Positions 1-12,123 of a DNA stretch of 64,000 nucleotides are shown here, piece after piece. Source of the DNA: Flabesymbios commensalis. Its lineage: Eukaryota; Annelida; Polychaeta; Terebellida; Flabelligeridae. Every line of letters begins with the position of its first letter. The first letter of the stretch is position 1. The notes beneath the pieces are model-generated. The model was not told the origin of the DNA and ran no database searches. It saw only the letters and a list, made by a program, of their open reading frames with translations. Both the position numbers and the translations under genes were made by a program. The stretch lies in assembly GCA_964017125.1 (NCBI GenBank), contig OZ024902.1:109221188-109285187 (forward strand), written 5' to 3'.

Positions 1-1321
1 TTTTTGTTGTTATTGATATAAAGGTCTGCTAATTTTTTCAATAAAAATATGTGGTCTATGACACTATGGTCTTTTCTTTTAGTGAATGTCTAGCACTCAT
101 GTTAAACGGTTGTTTACTATGGTGGTAAACGCTTTTCCCAGACAGCTTAATAGAGTGATGCCCCTATAATTACTTGGATCTGTATTATTTTCTTTATTTT
201 TAAATATAGGCGCAATTTTTCCAATCGCCCAGCTATCAGGTACATGACTAGAAGTCAAAATTTCATTAAACAAAAACAACATATTTTGATAACATAATAT
301 TCAAAGTGCTTTTAAGGTATTTATTCAAAATCATATCTATGCCACGTGTTTTATACGATTTTAAACCTTTTATTTATCATCATTTACTCTGTTATATATA
401 TCCTTTAAATGTTTAAGCAATGAATCCAACTAAGCTGCGCATTACGATTTTTTTTGTGTTTTTAGCATTGATTAATTTCCAATAAGGGTCAGTAGCTGAG
501 ATTTTTCTTAATTTTTTTTCTTTATCGTGTGATATTTTCAATTGATTTTTATATACAGTATTTGTTCTCCTCATTTCGATTAGATCTTGAATACTTTTAG
601 TGTGTTTATACCTATTTTTCTTTATTTTATATAGCCATCGTTTCTGCCAACAACTATAGTCAAACCAATCCTTAAAAACTGGTTTCGCTCTATGATCGTT
701 TTCATGATCAATTTTAGAACAAACCATAGAAGTTGTCTTACATGTACAATGAGCAGCTTTAGTAAAAGCGTTAGACAATGTTTAGCAACAATTATTTACA
801 TTGCTTCCCCCTTCTTGTAGGGATTGTAAAGCACTGTCAACGTCTGACAGATCGAAAGATTGAACAAACTCATTGGCTTTGTTATCAACCCATTGTACTT
901 TCTTTGTGTGAGAGGCTAAACATTCCACACCCTCAGAATGTGTTTTAATGGGCGTGTTTTCGTCATTTTCACTATAATTTATACATAAACTTATTTGCGT
1001 TTTTATCGCACAATGAATATCGGAAAACAAACAATCAAAATCTAGTATATTGAATTCAGTATTATCACATAGTATTTCAGGTGATACTATTACATAATCG
1101 ATTATACTTTTTGAATCTTTACAAGTTGCTCTCCCAATATTACAAACTGAACCTTCTCTCCCGTTCATGGCATACAGATCATTGGTACTACACACATTAA
1201 GTATTTTTTTACCATAATCGTCAAACTTAGTATCTACTGAGGACCTGCCTTGAAAATTTATTTCTTGGCATTGCATTTCGTCATTATCATCATCAACATC
1301 TAAGTATTCGTTAACATCCAA
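1..1321 (-). mobile_element. Non-LTR retrotransposon (LINE), Jockey/CR1-like, decayed; endonuclease to reverse transcriptase
   Basis: Read on the minus strand, three blocks follow in order. Positions 1321-782 hold the C-terminal half of an AP-type endonuclease (IIDYVIVSPEILC, then LFSDIHCAI; the SDxH motif is visible). Positions 778-413 hold the basic linker found between endonuclease and RT (WFDYSCWQKRWLYKIKKNRY, DPYWKLINAKN). Positions 354-301 in another frame give GIDMILNKYLK, 282-97 give PDSWAIGKIAPIFKNKEN and then NYRGITLLSCLGKAF, and 63-1 in a further frame give VIDHIFLLKKLADLYINNNK. These are RT fingers-domain motifs. The catalytic FADD box lies off the left edge. At least three frame changes and small deletions separate the blocks, and the GDFN-type start of the endonuclease is missing, so the copy is dead. 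The motifs fit the Jockey/CR1 group; finer placement is not possible here. Confidence 0.85.
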
Positions 1322-1498
1322 ATTATGTACATGTGATAGATGTTCATTGTATCTTTCGCCTCACTGCCTCTGGTCAAATACTTGAAGCTATAGAAACTAT
1401 AGAAACTACAGAATCAAGTTGATTGAATGATCTTGTTCATCCCGTTACATAGATTGAGTTGATGTGCCAGAAGGAAGGTAAGATAGACGAACAGCGAT

Positions 1499-1580
1499 CC
1501 AGCAAAACGTCGAACCAATGCTGGATTAATGTTGGTCCAACATTAATCCAGCAGTGGTTGAATGTCTGGTGCCGTGCCGG
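1499..1580. repeat. Family A hairpin, short copy
   Basis: CCAATGCTGGATTAATGTTGG pairs with the following CCAACATTAATCCAGCAGTGG. The outer parts (CCAGCAAAACGTCGAA, and TTGAATGTCTGGTGCC) are looser. The usual GTC-NNN-GAC core has been lost, leaving a single-base centre near 1536. Confidence 0.75.
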
Positions 1581-2199
1581 GAGTGTGAGAATGAGAGCGG
1601 GGTCCCGTCCCAGCCGAGAGAGGCAGAGCGTGTTGGACACTTGGCCGGGCGGCTTAGACCAGAGCGCTCCAGACGCGCAAATATTATGCCCGTTTCAGAG
1701 TCAACATTCACGGACATTACATTCGAGTTTAGTTACAGGTCCGGCCACAGGTTACAAAAGTATACTGGTTCTGTCCTAGGTAGCAGTCACGGCACAGTGA
1801 AACTGATACCAGCACACGGTGTATGCTATGGTAATCAGCCCGGCACCGCCAGAACCAAATGACAAAAAACTGTTTGATCAGGACTTATACCCTGTGTCAG
1901 TCTGAGTTGTAGGGCGCATGTAGTGTCAAGATTAGATGATAAAGAAAGCCTCGGAGTTTTGTTGGTTGACGACACAAGATTTGTTTGCTGAATTCTTTTT
2001 CACCCACGATTCCTTCAAACGTTTAGGTTGTTGATACAGGGTGGATGAGTTTGGATCAGGCCGGTTTTGTCTAAGTGCAACTCTCATTCATAGTATGATA
2101 TGCTTTGTCATGCACTATTGTAAATGTGAAAAAACACATGAGATTTCAAGGACATATAAGGATGTGTTAAAATTAACATACATACAGTTGTACATCATT
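1581..2199. other. Intergenic, nothing recognised
   Basis: Moderately GC-balanced to about 1860, then AT-rich. Short open frames only, none with family resemblance. Confidence 0.5.
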
Positions 2200-2392
2200 T
2201 TAACCTTCAAACCCTTTTTATATAAACCAAGAGACCAAGGGTTTTTTAATTTGAAATCATTATAAATGTCTTAGTTAGCTCTTTCTGCTTCATTTGAATA
2301 TCTATGTTATGGGTCATTATATATGTGTTACTTTTTCAGTGCAGAGATCGACATTAGACGTCTAAAATCGATCCTCGCAGTGAAAAGGTTAA
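2200..2392 (+). mobile_element. TTAA MITE family C, copy 1
   Basis: It runs from TTAACCTTCAAACCC to GTGAAAAGGTTAA. Family C shares a body with the segments TTTGAAATCATTATAAATG and CTTAGTTAGCTCTTTC, followed by a hairpin near the right end built on GATCGACNTTAGACGTC. A TTAA target and a CCCTTT-type terminus are typical of piggyBac-type elements; no transposase is present. Six copies occur here, at 2200, 6686, 11915, 30596, 46798 and 61583. Confidence 0.8.
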
Positions 2393-3265
2393 TATCTGTG
2401 AAGTAACCCAATTAGAACATAGCAAAATGTTGATACCATATACACCAGTCGTCAATGGAATACATCTATAAATCATAAAGCAACTAAAAATCCTCTGGGT
2501 GGGAGATTAATCATGAATATTAAATGTATATTATATGCATTATTATTAATTGAGTAGCTCGAGCTGTTCACAAGTCACAGACTCACAGTCCACCAAAAAT
2601 TATCAGCGGTAATTAGAATGTTTTGAATTTATATGCTGCTGAAAGCTAAGGAAGGGCATTATCCATCAAAAGTGTGCCTGCCATTATATTTTATTCATAA
2701 ATATATTACTGAATTACATAATCATATGCAGACGCATGATTCACTTTGTGAAATGTCAAGCATTTTTATGCCGTATCGTTGAAAGTTATTATTATTCTTG
2801 GTTATCTTATAGAAACTTGTTGTGTTATTATTTATCATTTATTATTTAGATCCACCCTCGTACATCCGCTGTAGCTGTCGCTCTTTCTGAACAAGAGTTA
2901 CACCAGAAACGTTTGAAAAAAAATCAATTTTCACTGTTTCTCTTCATCTACATTTTAAAACTGCTCTCACCCTACGCCCCTCCTTATTCCATTAATTTAT
3001 TCTTGGTGTTTTCTTGGCTCTTGACGGTCTTTACATTAAGGATATACGGATATAAATAGAGATGTAAATAAACGTCCTATAATAAACAAAACGTTTGCCA
3101 CTTTTTCATAAATGTGGGCCTACCAATATGTATTTGCATTGTTCACTTGTATGGTTATCATATATATACTACCGCTTTCCATGATTTTGATTAGGCAACT
3201 TCTCCAAAGTGATCATCCTTTTGTAGACTATTATATGTATACAGTTATTTGTCCGTGCGGACAAC
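2393..3265. other. Intergenic, nothing recognised
   Basis: AT-rich unique DNA without frames, repeats or motifs that I can place. Confidence 0.5.
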
Positions 3266-3637
3266 TTAAAGGGACTGGCCCAGGCTAAAATCATCAAAAA
3301 ATCGGTGATTTTATTTCGGGTTCTTAATATGACCATATGATGTAAACATGTACATAGACTAGAACTGCAAATTTTGATAATTTTTGTGCTGCGCATTCAC
3401 CAGTTAGGCTAGATATAGAGACGAAATTCCCGCATTTCCTATTTTTGACATGGTTGTCAATAATTAGAAATCGGGAATTTCGTCTCTATATCTAGCCTAA
3501 CTGGTGAACGCGCAGCACAAAAATAAAAAAAAATTGCAGTTCTAGTCTATGTACATGTTTACATCATATGGTCATATTAAGAACCCGAAATAAAATCACC
3601 GATTTTTTATGATTTTAGCCTGGGCCAGTCCCTTTAA
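3266..3637. mobile_element. Foldback MITE, 372 bp, TTAA-flanked
   Basis: Arms 3266-3432 and 3472-3637 are inverted copies about 166 nt long with only a handful of mismatches, around a 39-nt spacer. The ends read TTAAAGGGACTGGCCCAGGC and its complement, so TTAA is either the target duplication or part of the terminal repeat. The near identity of the arms implies a recent insertion or arm-to-arm correction. Confidence 0.85.
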
Positions 3638-4794
3638 ATAGTAGGCCTAAATGTATTATTCAAGAATATGTTATAGTACAAACTGTTCACTACAGATGAA
3701 GGACCTTGGTCCAATTGTTATCTGTGAATTAATAAATTATATAATTACGCTATTATTTTATCTTTTTTCTATGTGCCTATACATGAACGAGATTTTTATA
3801 CCTCATAAAAGTTTAGTTGGGCACGTTTTGTGCAGTATTTTACTTTGTATTATCTTTATGATAATAATGTCATAACAAGTAATGGACTATCGAAGGCCAG
3901 TACATGTCTGTGCTTTATTGTTGTTTGTTATGTTTGGAGTTCCATAAATATATTTTTTTTAATTCAGAAGTATAAGGATGCTGGACAAAGTATAACTTTA
4001 TACATCTGACCAACTGACAGCGGCAAACTCTGTCACATGCATGACGTGATCAACTGTACATTTACCACCAGTGATCTCGTTTTTTAAATGCAGGTAGAAT
4101 ATCAAACTTGGGCCTCAATGCTTGACAAACTAAGTATAATTCGCAAATGAAACAGCTCTCAGTTCTAGAAACTATATATATGATGTTATAATCCCATTTT
4201 TGTTAACCAAATGCCGGACACTTTGAACGTTCAAAAGTGCACGAGATTGATACAATATATTAGACGAGCAGTTTAGCAATATCTTCCAAGTGTTGAAACT
4301 CCACTTATACCCATACGATTGCGTTATTCCTCGATTTTATAATTTTTCTGCTGATTATTTTATATGTTATGTTATAAACATGTATGACAAATAAAAGAGT
4401 CTGAGTATGATACTAGCTATTGCACGAGCTAGCTCTGCTAGATAAGTTATTAACTTGGTGGAATATGTTTCGATCGCCAGCAGAACGATATTTTATCCGA
4501 CAGCTAATTATTTGTAAAATGATACCTGTGTCAAGAATTGATATAAAGTAACAGCCCTATATAGGGTCGTTACAACTTGTCGATTCTATATCTTTTGATG
4601 TCTATGTCAGTTATATTAGATATAGAAACAAAATAATGATTGTAAAATGTTATGTTATGATAATATACTTATATGCTGAACATATTACAATTGTATTCGG
4701 GATATACATTGCATCTCTTTTGCGGCGAAAGGGATGTTTAGCCGAGAAAGGGTGATACGACTATGGCATACTTCTGTAAATGAGTCAACATCAA
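3638..4794. other. Intergenic, nothing recognised
   Basis: AT-rich sequence. One 74-codon frame at 3651-3875 is leucine/isoleucine-rich by composition and not credible. Confidence 0.5.
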
Positions 4795-4902
4795 CCCAGT
4801 AAACACGAAAAGTAGAGCCAATGTTAGTTTACTGTTGGTCCACCGTCTGCGACGCTGGCCCAACGTTAAACTAACATTGGTTAAACGTCTGGCGTTGCTG
4901 GG
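4795..4902 (+). repeat. Family A hairpin, full length (108 bp)
   Basis: It runs from CCCAGTAAACACG to CGTTGCTGGG with core CCACCGTC-TGC-GACGCTGG. The left inner arm GTTAGTTTACTGTTGG faces CCAACGTTAAACTAAC. A family B hairpin starts 50 bp downstream. Confidence 0.9.
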
Positions 4903-4951
4903 ATGATTCTGGTTTCTGTTTGTGCATTTAATATCGATCACAACTCTGCTC

Positions 4952-5016
4952 TGCAAAGCCGAAAGGCAGTATCTGCTTACTTGTAAAGTAAGCAGATACT
5001 GCCTTTTGGTTTTGCA
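4952..5016. repeat. Family B hairpin (65 bp)
   Basis: Arms 4952-4982 and 4986-5016 are 31 nt each around a GTA loop, with 2 mismatches, both compatible with G-U pairs in RNA. Arm words: TGCAAAGCC, GGCAGTATCTGCTTACTT. Family B has eight clear copies here, all built on GCAGTAACTGCTTACTT-NNN-AAGTAAGCAGTTACTGC variants. Confidence 0.9.
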
Positions 5017-6310
5017 TGGCACACCTCGCCCTCGATGATGAGAATGACACATACATCATGCACGTTGCCTTTTTTTCACCAATCCTTCATTGATATATTA
5101 CACGATCGAAACATCGCCGCTGTGCAGAAAACTGTTCAGCATTGAATGATCACGATTTTGTCTGGCTAGTGAGGTGTCAAGTTCGGTGTAGCAGATGATA
5201 ACAGTGCATCGCAAATAAAGTAATCGAACACGCCCATTTACCCTGATATTTTGTTGACACTTTTTGCTACTACCACTACAATGTTACACCAATATTTTGA
5301 TTAATTATTTAATTAATAAATTAATTGATAACTGTTTTTTTTTAAAACAACGCACTTCTTTTCAAGTAGTTATATGGAATGTATGACCGATGGTAGATTC
5401 ACTGTAATGCTGCACTGACACACCTACCAATATCTAGAATAGATTTAGTACAGTTATAATATTCATACATTTTTTTTACATACTCATGTCTATAGGCCTA
5501 TATAAGGAAAATAGAAGGCATGCGAAGTTACTTGGGCCTGGTGAACTGACGTTAGAAGCGGGTTAGACTGCTGAAGCATATAATAGTTAGGTGCTATATC
5601 ACGAGCTGTATTATCTGGTAGGCCATTCTGTTTAAATTCATCTCTACATTTGTATGGTATTTTAGATATGGTTGTTTTCCCAGACAACTGCTATGTTTTT
5701 AGTTCAGATGTGTAGTCGTCCATGAAAAATGAGGATTAATGAATTAACAACATTGTTATTGTTATTTTCTGCAAAATTCAATGTTCTGCACATTTTTTTC
5801 AAATGTTTTGTCAAAAAATATATTTTAAGATTATTTCTTTGACTATATCTAGGGGTGGTTGATATAACGCATCCAAGTATTTATTTATGGTCTCCTATCA
5901 GCTTAAAATTAGTAGTTGATAACATATAAACACTAATACTATAGCAACATTCTACCAACCACTACAATGGCTGTTTTACTGGAATGAGATTAAATAAATA
6001 ACTTTTTATACGGTATAAAATGAAGGTAATAGTAACGTTTTTGAAGGAATATAAAATGAAGAATTGAATTAATTTCGACATTACATTCAAATGTTGCGAA
6101 ATGCATATAATTGAGTAGAAAATATTCAGTATTGACTGATTTGAAAAGTAATGCTTCTCGAGAATATGTGTGTTTTAAAAGTTATTTTATGGTATTAGAT
6201 ACTAAACGTTTAGTAAACAACAGCGATTTCATGGTCATGGTACTGTAATACCTGTGCATAAATTGACGTTAATTGTTTTTTTTAAGTCTCTCGCATATCG
6301 GAGAAAATGT
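5017..6310. other. Intergenic, nothing recognised
   Basis: AT-rich unique DNA with no coherent frame or repeat seen. Confidence 0.5.
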
Positions 6311-6391
6311 TGCCCAAATATTAGTCCAATGTTTCGTCAGCGTTGTAGACAGTGGGCCAACATTAAACCGACGTATAATTAGTCAAACGTA
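6311..6391. repeat. Family A hairpin, degenerate
   Basis: The words GTCCAATGTTTCGTCAGCG, GTAGACAGTGGGCCAACATT and AAACCGACGT recall the family core and right arm. Arm pairing is poor. Confidence 0.5.
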
Positions 6392-6685
6392 TAATTTTGC
6401 TTACATTTTTTTTATTACCCTTTTCAAATCTTTATCAGTGTGGATGTATAGTACGACACTAATTATCAAACTTCCATCATTATTGAAATATTTCTCACAG
6501 GATTATTCTATGTAAAAGTTTTGAGCTAAATAACGGCTATTAACATGATTAAGAAACTGATACCAATATTTTAAAATAGTAAATTAATTTTCAAAACTAC
6601 CAAAAAATTAAGCCATTAATTGACTGTTATAAAGCTTTTAGTTTGTTCGTCTGGCCCCTAGATTAGAACTATTATATTCTGTTTA

Positions 6686-6889
6686 TTAACCCTTTCAGTG
6701 CGGGGATCGACAGATTTTGACGACTAAAGTCGATCCCAGTGCTGTAAGAGTGAAAATGTTAATGTTAATAACTTAGGTATTCAAATAAATCAGGAAGAGC
6801 TAACTAAGCCATTTATGATGATTTCAAATTAAAAAAACCTCGTTGAATGCGATGTTTTTTACAAATTAATTCAGCGCTTTAAGGGTTGA
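6686..6889 (-). mobile_element. TTAA MITE family C, copy 2
   Basis: It starts TTAACCCTTTCAGTGCGGGG and ends AAGGGTTGA, with one change in the right TTAA. The hairpin is short (GATCGACAGATTTTGACGAC then AAAGTCGATC). The body segment with AGAGCTAACTAAG and ATGATTTCAAATT is the reverse of copy 1. Confidence 0.8.
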
Positions 6890-7599
6890 TAATACTATAC
6901 AGAGTCACGTTTTGGATACATTCTTGGTAAATTCATGTTTACAATTATTGCAAAATTCGGACGGCGCTGGCGAGCCAGATGATCTGGAAGTAAAAATAAT
7001 AATTATAACATGCGTCAACGCAGGTACCACAATAGGGTATTGCAGATGGTACAAATGATCGTGATCAATATTTTGCCACTTTATTACCAAAATGAATTTT
7101 TCAACATCACTGTTAAATTGTATTTCATTACGTTTTGAAAAAAAAATTGAAATGTTATAATAAATAGGGCATACAATAGATTTCAATATTATAAAACAAA
7201 AATATGAATCCTTCAAATTTTTTTTTCAAGTAATTCTCATGCAGTGGAAAAGTTTATGTTATCGCCCAGATCATACAGGTATGGTGTGCCTGTCATCCTG
7301 AAAATATCAATGTGTGGCACAATGCTATAGCGTTACTGAAATATTTGGGAATTCTCCCCAATTACAACAGATATGGATCTGTAGGCTACACAGCGCAATA
7401 TCAAGTAGAAAACAACAAAACAATGAAATAACTATGTTTGCCTTCCATTATAACTGGAGTTGAGAATAACTACCATGTAGTCATTGATGAAGCCATCACC
7501 TCTGTCCATTGTATTTCAAACGTTTACCTACTTCAATTACTCATCACATTTTTATCACAATACTCAAGTGAAAAATATGCAATGACAATTTAAAACGTC
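6890..7599. other. Intergenic, nothing recognised
   Basis: AT-rich. A 103-codon minus frame (7216-6905) has no family resemblance. Confidence 0.5.
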
Positions 7600-7839
7600 T
7601 TAACCCTTACAACGCAAAGGGCGAATTAAGTCGTTTTTAATCCGTTTTATTAGCTGTTTAAATCGCTGTTATCGGGAAAGAAATGTGTGTTTAAACAATG
7701 GTCTTCAAAATTTGCATATGTTTGGTCTGAAATTAAACAAATATGAGTAATTTTCACCCATTTGAAGTTGTGGGTCGCGGTAGCGAGACACAACTTCAAG
7801 TGGGTGAAAATTTAAATCATTTTAAGGTTTAACGGTTAA
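7600..7839. mobile_element. TTAA MITE family D, complete copy, 240 bp
   Basis: The ends are TTAACCCTTACAACGCAAAG and GGTTTAACGGTTAA. The internal hairpin has arms 7749-7772 and 7789-7812 (23 of 24 matched) and a 16-nt loop GGTCGCGGTAGCGAGA. The same loop with different stems occurs at 11058, 43907, 52350 and 53091, defining family D. Confidence 0.8.
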
Positions 7840-8355
7840 TTTTAATGTGTCATTTTTTATAAATTGAATAAATTTTACCTGGACTATTTCAGAAAAAGAA
7901 CTGCATATGAGGACTGAGAACTGACTATGAGGACTGTTAGTCACCAACAGTGCTCTCTGGATCCTGAGGATCAGGTATCCCGACCTTCACCACACACAAT
8001 TGATAGGTGTCTCCACGCCGTCTTCTTATTGACTCTGGACTTTTGGAAATTCCGTCCAGGACCGTCTAAATGGCCATTTGTCGTCTATTGCCTTCTCGCT
8101 GTCGCTACGTCTTCCCTTGTGCCTTTGACACAACCCACCCCTCCAGACCTCTTTTGCATGCATTAGAAACCATTTAAACCCGCGGACAAACACTCAAACA
8201 GCAAGAACCTCTCAGGGTATCTTTCCCGGCTCAAATACAGGAAATTATTCTAGCAACTGATATCATCACATTAGGTTGACTAGTTTGCATTGAGGGCAGG
8301 TTTTCTAGGACGGGTGCCACTACTTCTCGAGTGTCGCGCTGTGACGGATTGATGA

Positions 8356-8463
8356 CCAGCGGACACAAGACGTTGAATCAATGTTGGTTTAACGTTGGTC
8401 TGACGTCTACGACGTCGGACCAACGTTAAACCAACATTAATTCAAGCACTTGTGCCACACACC
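8356..8463 (+). repeat. Family A hairpin, full length (108 bp)
   Basis: Core GTTGGTCTGACGTC-TAC-GACGTCGGACCAAC. The outer left arm CAAGACGTTGAATCAATG faces CATTAATTCAAGCACTTG. The ends are CCAGCGGACA and CACACACCAG. Confidence 0.9.
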
Positions 8464-8996
8464 AGTCACCTCATAAAACTTTAATTTTTTCACCAAACAT
8501 TCCCTTTCCGATGTAACAGACGGCACGGCAAGCTGTGGAATGACAGGTGACTGCCAGAGTGGATAAAGAGGAAAGCCTACCTTTAATAAAGCCCCTGTTT
8601 GAATTACATGAGCCACAAACTATTCTGAGGTTATAGCTCAATGGCAAACATTATAATGTTACAAAATCTAAACGCGTCTGTAAAGTAATGAAATAAAAAC
8701 CTAAATAAAACTCTGTCCAATGATTTCTTTATCCCAACTTACGCTTGCCAAAATTGTCAAACTTAAGCTTTTTAGACTTTTTAATTTTTAATTGTTAGAT
8801 CGTTCTATTAAGAGATCAATCTTTGTTAACAATCTTACAATGTGAGTGGTTCTGTTTTCATATGACACATATGTCTATAAACATAATTACCAATATTCCA
8901 CTCAATAGCTAAATTGATCTGCCATATTGTACAAAGTTCATTGTTGTCGTGGTCAACTCCAAGCCCGGGGGTCAAGTCATATGATAATCGGCAGAG

Positions 8997-9929
8997 CCGT
9001 GTATATTGGATCACTTAAGTGATGTATCAGAGATATTGACTTCAAATATTTTTTGACATCAACTAATCCATCAAAGAAGCTTCTTATATGAAGTAGTTTT
9101 CTTAGCCTGTGAACACAACATAATTTTTTTAATATACTTTAATTTTGGGGGTAAATCGGTCCAATATACAAACCCACTGTGTAAATTGGACCACGATTGT
9201 GTGTAAATTGGATCAGTTACTTAGAAATGTTTTTGCGTGATAACAGATCAATTGATTCTTGTTTTTAATGAGGTTATGCACTAACCAACCAGTACTAACA
9301 GACTGGGCCTATATACAATATTGTCAGAGACATAACATAATACCATGAGTGGTGATAATTGGTAGATTTACAGATTAGAAACGTAGTTGATCAAGGTGCC
9401 AATGCTGTTAAATATTTGTATGTGAACTTTGGTAAGCATGTCACTTCATGTTTGTTTCTTAAAAATCATCTGATTTTTTTTACGGTTGACACCGCTGCGT
9501 TCACACAATACAGTTAGAAATGACATACTATGTGCTTAAGTTGTATAAGTCAATATACACACTGACGACACATTTTATTATTACTAATACTAATTACTAA
9601 AAAAATAATGTTTTTTTCTATCTATTGTTGCTCATTCTCTGTAATATTAAGCAATATTTTTTGCAATTACAATTTACCCGATCAAGATTGCTACAACAGT
9701 CATCGAATGCTGACTGTTTAAACGGAAGAGAAGAAATACACAAAAGACGGTCAAAAACATTTTTTTATTTTTGAGAAAATTAATTCAAGAGATGTGCCAA
9801 CTAAATTATGTTTTTAAACTTGGAAGGTGTTCCCATAATAATGGTGCCATAAGTGAAATTATCACATTATTATTTTAGTCTTGGTAGAAGGTGGTCCAAT
9901 ATACACACTGGTCCAATCAATATACACGG
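8997..9929. mobile_element. Candidate non-autonomous DNA transposon with terminal and subterminal repeats, 933 bp
   Basis: The left end reads CCGTGTATATTGGATCA. The right end, read inward on the other strand, is CCGTGTATATTGATTGGACC followed by a second copy of GTGTGTATATTGGACCA. The same motif recurs inside at about 9157-9170, 9178-9196, 9199-9215 and 9549. A termini-plus-subterminal array of one motif is the layout of transposase-binding sites in cut-and-paste elements. No coding frame is visible and the flanks show no clear target duplication, so the superfamily is unknown. Confidence 0.6.
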
Positions 9930-10306
9930 GTCTCCTCTAATCATTTATTTAATATGTGAACTTTCAAAATAATTGTAGTCTATTTTTCTATTGTGTTATT
10001 TTTTAATTGGTAAATAACAATTTGAGTATACTTAAACTTTTTATTGATCCACAGAGATTTCCACACCTGTACATGTGGTAGACCTACGGGGTTTCCATGG
10101 TTATATAGTGGTACATGATACAATGTAGCCATGGCATATATATATATGGGCATCTTATTAGTTAGCTCAGGGCACACTAGGTGGGGCTTATACATGATTT
10201 GTCGGTGATTGTGGACTGAAGCCAGGTGGCATTTGACAGAATCATGACTTCGCATGCAAACATCAGCTTGTGACGGCGGGTCATTGTTGTGGACAATGTT
10301 CTGCTG

Positions 10307-10371
10307 TGCAAAGACAAACAGCAGTAACTGCTTACTTTTCAAGTAAGCAGCTACTGCTGTTTGCCATTGCA
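10307..10371. repeat. Family B hairpin (65 bp)
   Basis: Arms 10307-10337 and 10341-10371 around TTC, 3 mismatches. Arm words TGCAAAGACAAACA and GCAGTAACTGCTTACTT. The flanks CTGCTG and TGGCAG extend the symmetry slightly. Confidence 0.9.
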
Positions 10372-10439
10372 TGGCAGTATTGTGGGGTGTTGACTGCTGG
10401 ACAGTCGGCTGGACTGACAGGCGGCTGGCCAACTTCCTG

Positions 10440-10830
10440 AAGGCTCAGTCACCGCCTGCCTCCAAGGCTACCTCATTCACTCTCTAGCTGGGATTTCCTG
10501 TAAACCTCGTCGATATAAATGGGTGCGCTACAGACCTGAGGTGGAAGCAGGAAAGACTGGCTGACTGGCTGGCTGAATATCTGCACATATGATGCCGACT
10601 CCACGGGGAATCAATGACACTACAAATAAACCGGTATGCCACCTAATCTATGTGGAAACAACACAAGACACACACCACTAATATCATCGAATTTAGGTAA
10701 ATTCGCCACTTGCCCCCTCGCAGTCACCTCCAATTCAATCAAACCCAGCGGCGTCAGTTTCTGTTTGAACAAGAATTAGCGCCGGTCCCCGGGATGGAAC
10801 TTTAGATTAATTAGAAAAGAAAAGAAACTG
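10440..10830. promoter_or_regulatory. Candidate regulatory DNA
   Basis: Complex, more GC-balanced unique sequence between repeats, without a coding frame. It has a homeodomain core TTAATTAG at 10806-10813 and an AGCGCCGGTCCCCGGG block. This is called only on composition and motifs. Confidence 0.25.
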
Positions 10831-11054
10831 TATCTGTAAAATTGACAAGTAACTGTCATTTTGTCAATTTAACTGGTTTTGTTGGTCAGTTGATCCGCTG
10901 TGTGAACCGGTGGAGAAGGGAGACATGTGCCCACCTGGGGGATTCAGTTTCTCTCCTAATATTTCAGACCGTAATCTGGACCAGTCCCAGGGTAAAGAAG
11001 CCTATCAATCAATAATGGATGGCAGAGCCTTCGCGTATTTGTTATTTATTGGGA

Positions 11055-11120
11055 AGCTTTTTCAGTCACTTTAAGTTATGTTCCGCGGTAGCCAGACACA
11101 ACTTCAAGTGACTGAAAACA
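11055..11120. repeat. Family D hairpin, copy 2
   Basis: The left arm TTTTCAGTCACTTTAAGTT pairs with AACTTCAAGTGACTGAAAA at 11100-11118. The loop is related to that at 7773 (CCGCGGTAGCCAGACAC). The element ends beyond the hairpin are not clear. Confidence 0.65.
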
Positions 11121-11419
11121 AATTATGAACACAGATAGCAAACTGTCGGTTCAATAATTTTTGTTTAGTTATTGAATTATCAGATATATCGTCGACATTT
11201 AATTCGTCAGATAATATCTGAAAGACGAAAGGGTCAAATTCCGCTAAAGCAGTTTGGCAAAAAGTGTATTCTGAGTACATTAAGTAAGTCGATTCTCTGG
11301 TGTTAGGATGAGGGGAGAATGGAAGAGGCATTTAGCAGATGAAGTCTGGCGAGGGGAGAACAATGAAAATAGATTGTCTCCCGTCTCTACCAGACAAACC
11401 GGGACTTGCTTGCAATACA

Positions 11420-11485
11420 AACCGTTAAGTTAACGTTGAGCTGACGTCCTAAGACGTCGGCCCAGCATTGATCCGGCATTAGACT
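11420..11485. repeat. Family A hairpin, degenerate core
   Basis: GTTAACGTTGAGCTGACGTC and GACGTCGGCCCAGCATTGAT flank a small centre. The outer arms are not recognisable. Confidence 0.6.
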
Positions 11486-11914
11486 CGGCGTATCTTTCAC
11501 GGCTAGATAGTCAATGAATTTATGTCCACCTGAAAGTCTGAGACACCATGGGCACTTAACTCTAGAAACCCTCTCCTATCTATCATCTCATCTGAGACAT
11601 ATATAAACATTAATCCTTTTTCTTTATTGGAATAAAATTAGTTCCCGTTTCAAGTTAGAATTAATGACAGCAGAGCTAATAAATTCTGTGAGATGTCATG
11701 TAAACAAATTTTTTTTACAGATTTGCGCATTCTTCTCATTTGCCTACTGATCATGCTGATATCCTAAATACATAGCGATAAATCTGTTGCACTTTGTATT
11801 ACTAAATGCAGATTTTATTCAATAATTTAGTTATTAATCCCTCCTAGAAATCCTCAGATATTTCTGAGAGGTTATAAAAATACACGTTACAACACTGAGT
11901 ATGATAATTCTGCC

Positions 11915-12123
11915 TCGACCCTTTCAGTGCGAGGACCGACTTTAGAATCTGACGATCCCGCACCGAAAGAGTAAAACATTTCTAATGGTCGTAAATACAT
12001 AACATAGGCATTCAAATGAAGCGGAAAGAGCTAACTAAGATATTATGATGATTTCAAAATGAAAAAAACCCTTTGGCCTCTGTGGTGTGTACAGAAATAA
12101 TTCAGCTTTGTAAGGGGGGTTAA
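11915..12123 (-). mobile_element. TTAA MITE family C, copy 3
   Basis: The left end is TCGACCCTTTCAGTGCGAGG, a mutated TTAA. The body has AGAGCTAACTAAG and ATGATTTCAAAATG. The right end is GGGGGGTTAA at 12120-12123, and another TTAA element starts at that same TTAA. Confidence 0.75.

Noticed and set aside
9980-10432. 150-codon minus open frame
   Set aside because: Part of it is the family B hairpin at 10307-10371; the rest has no family resemblance.
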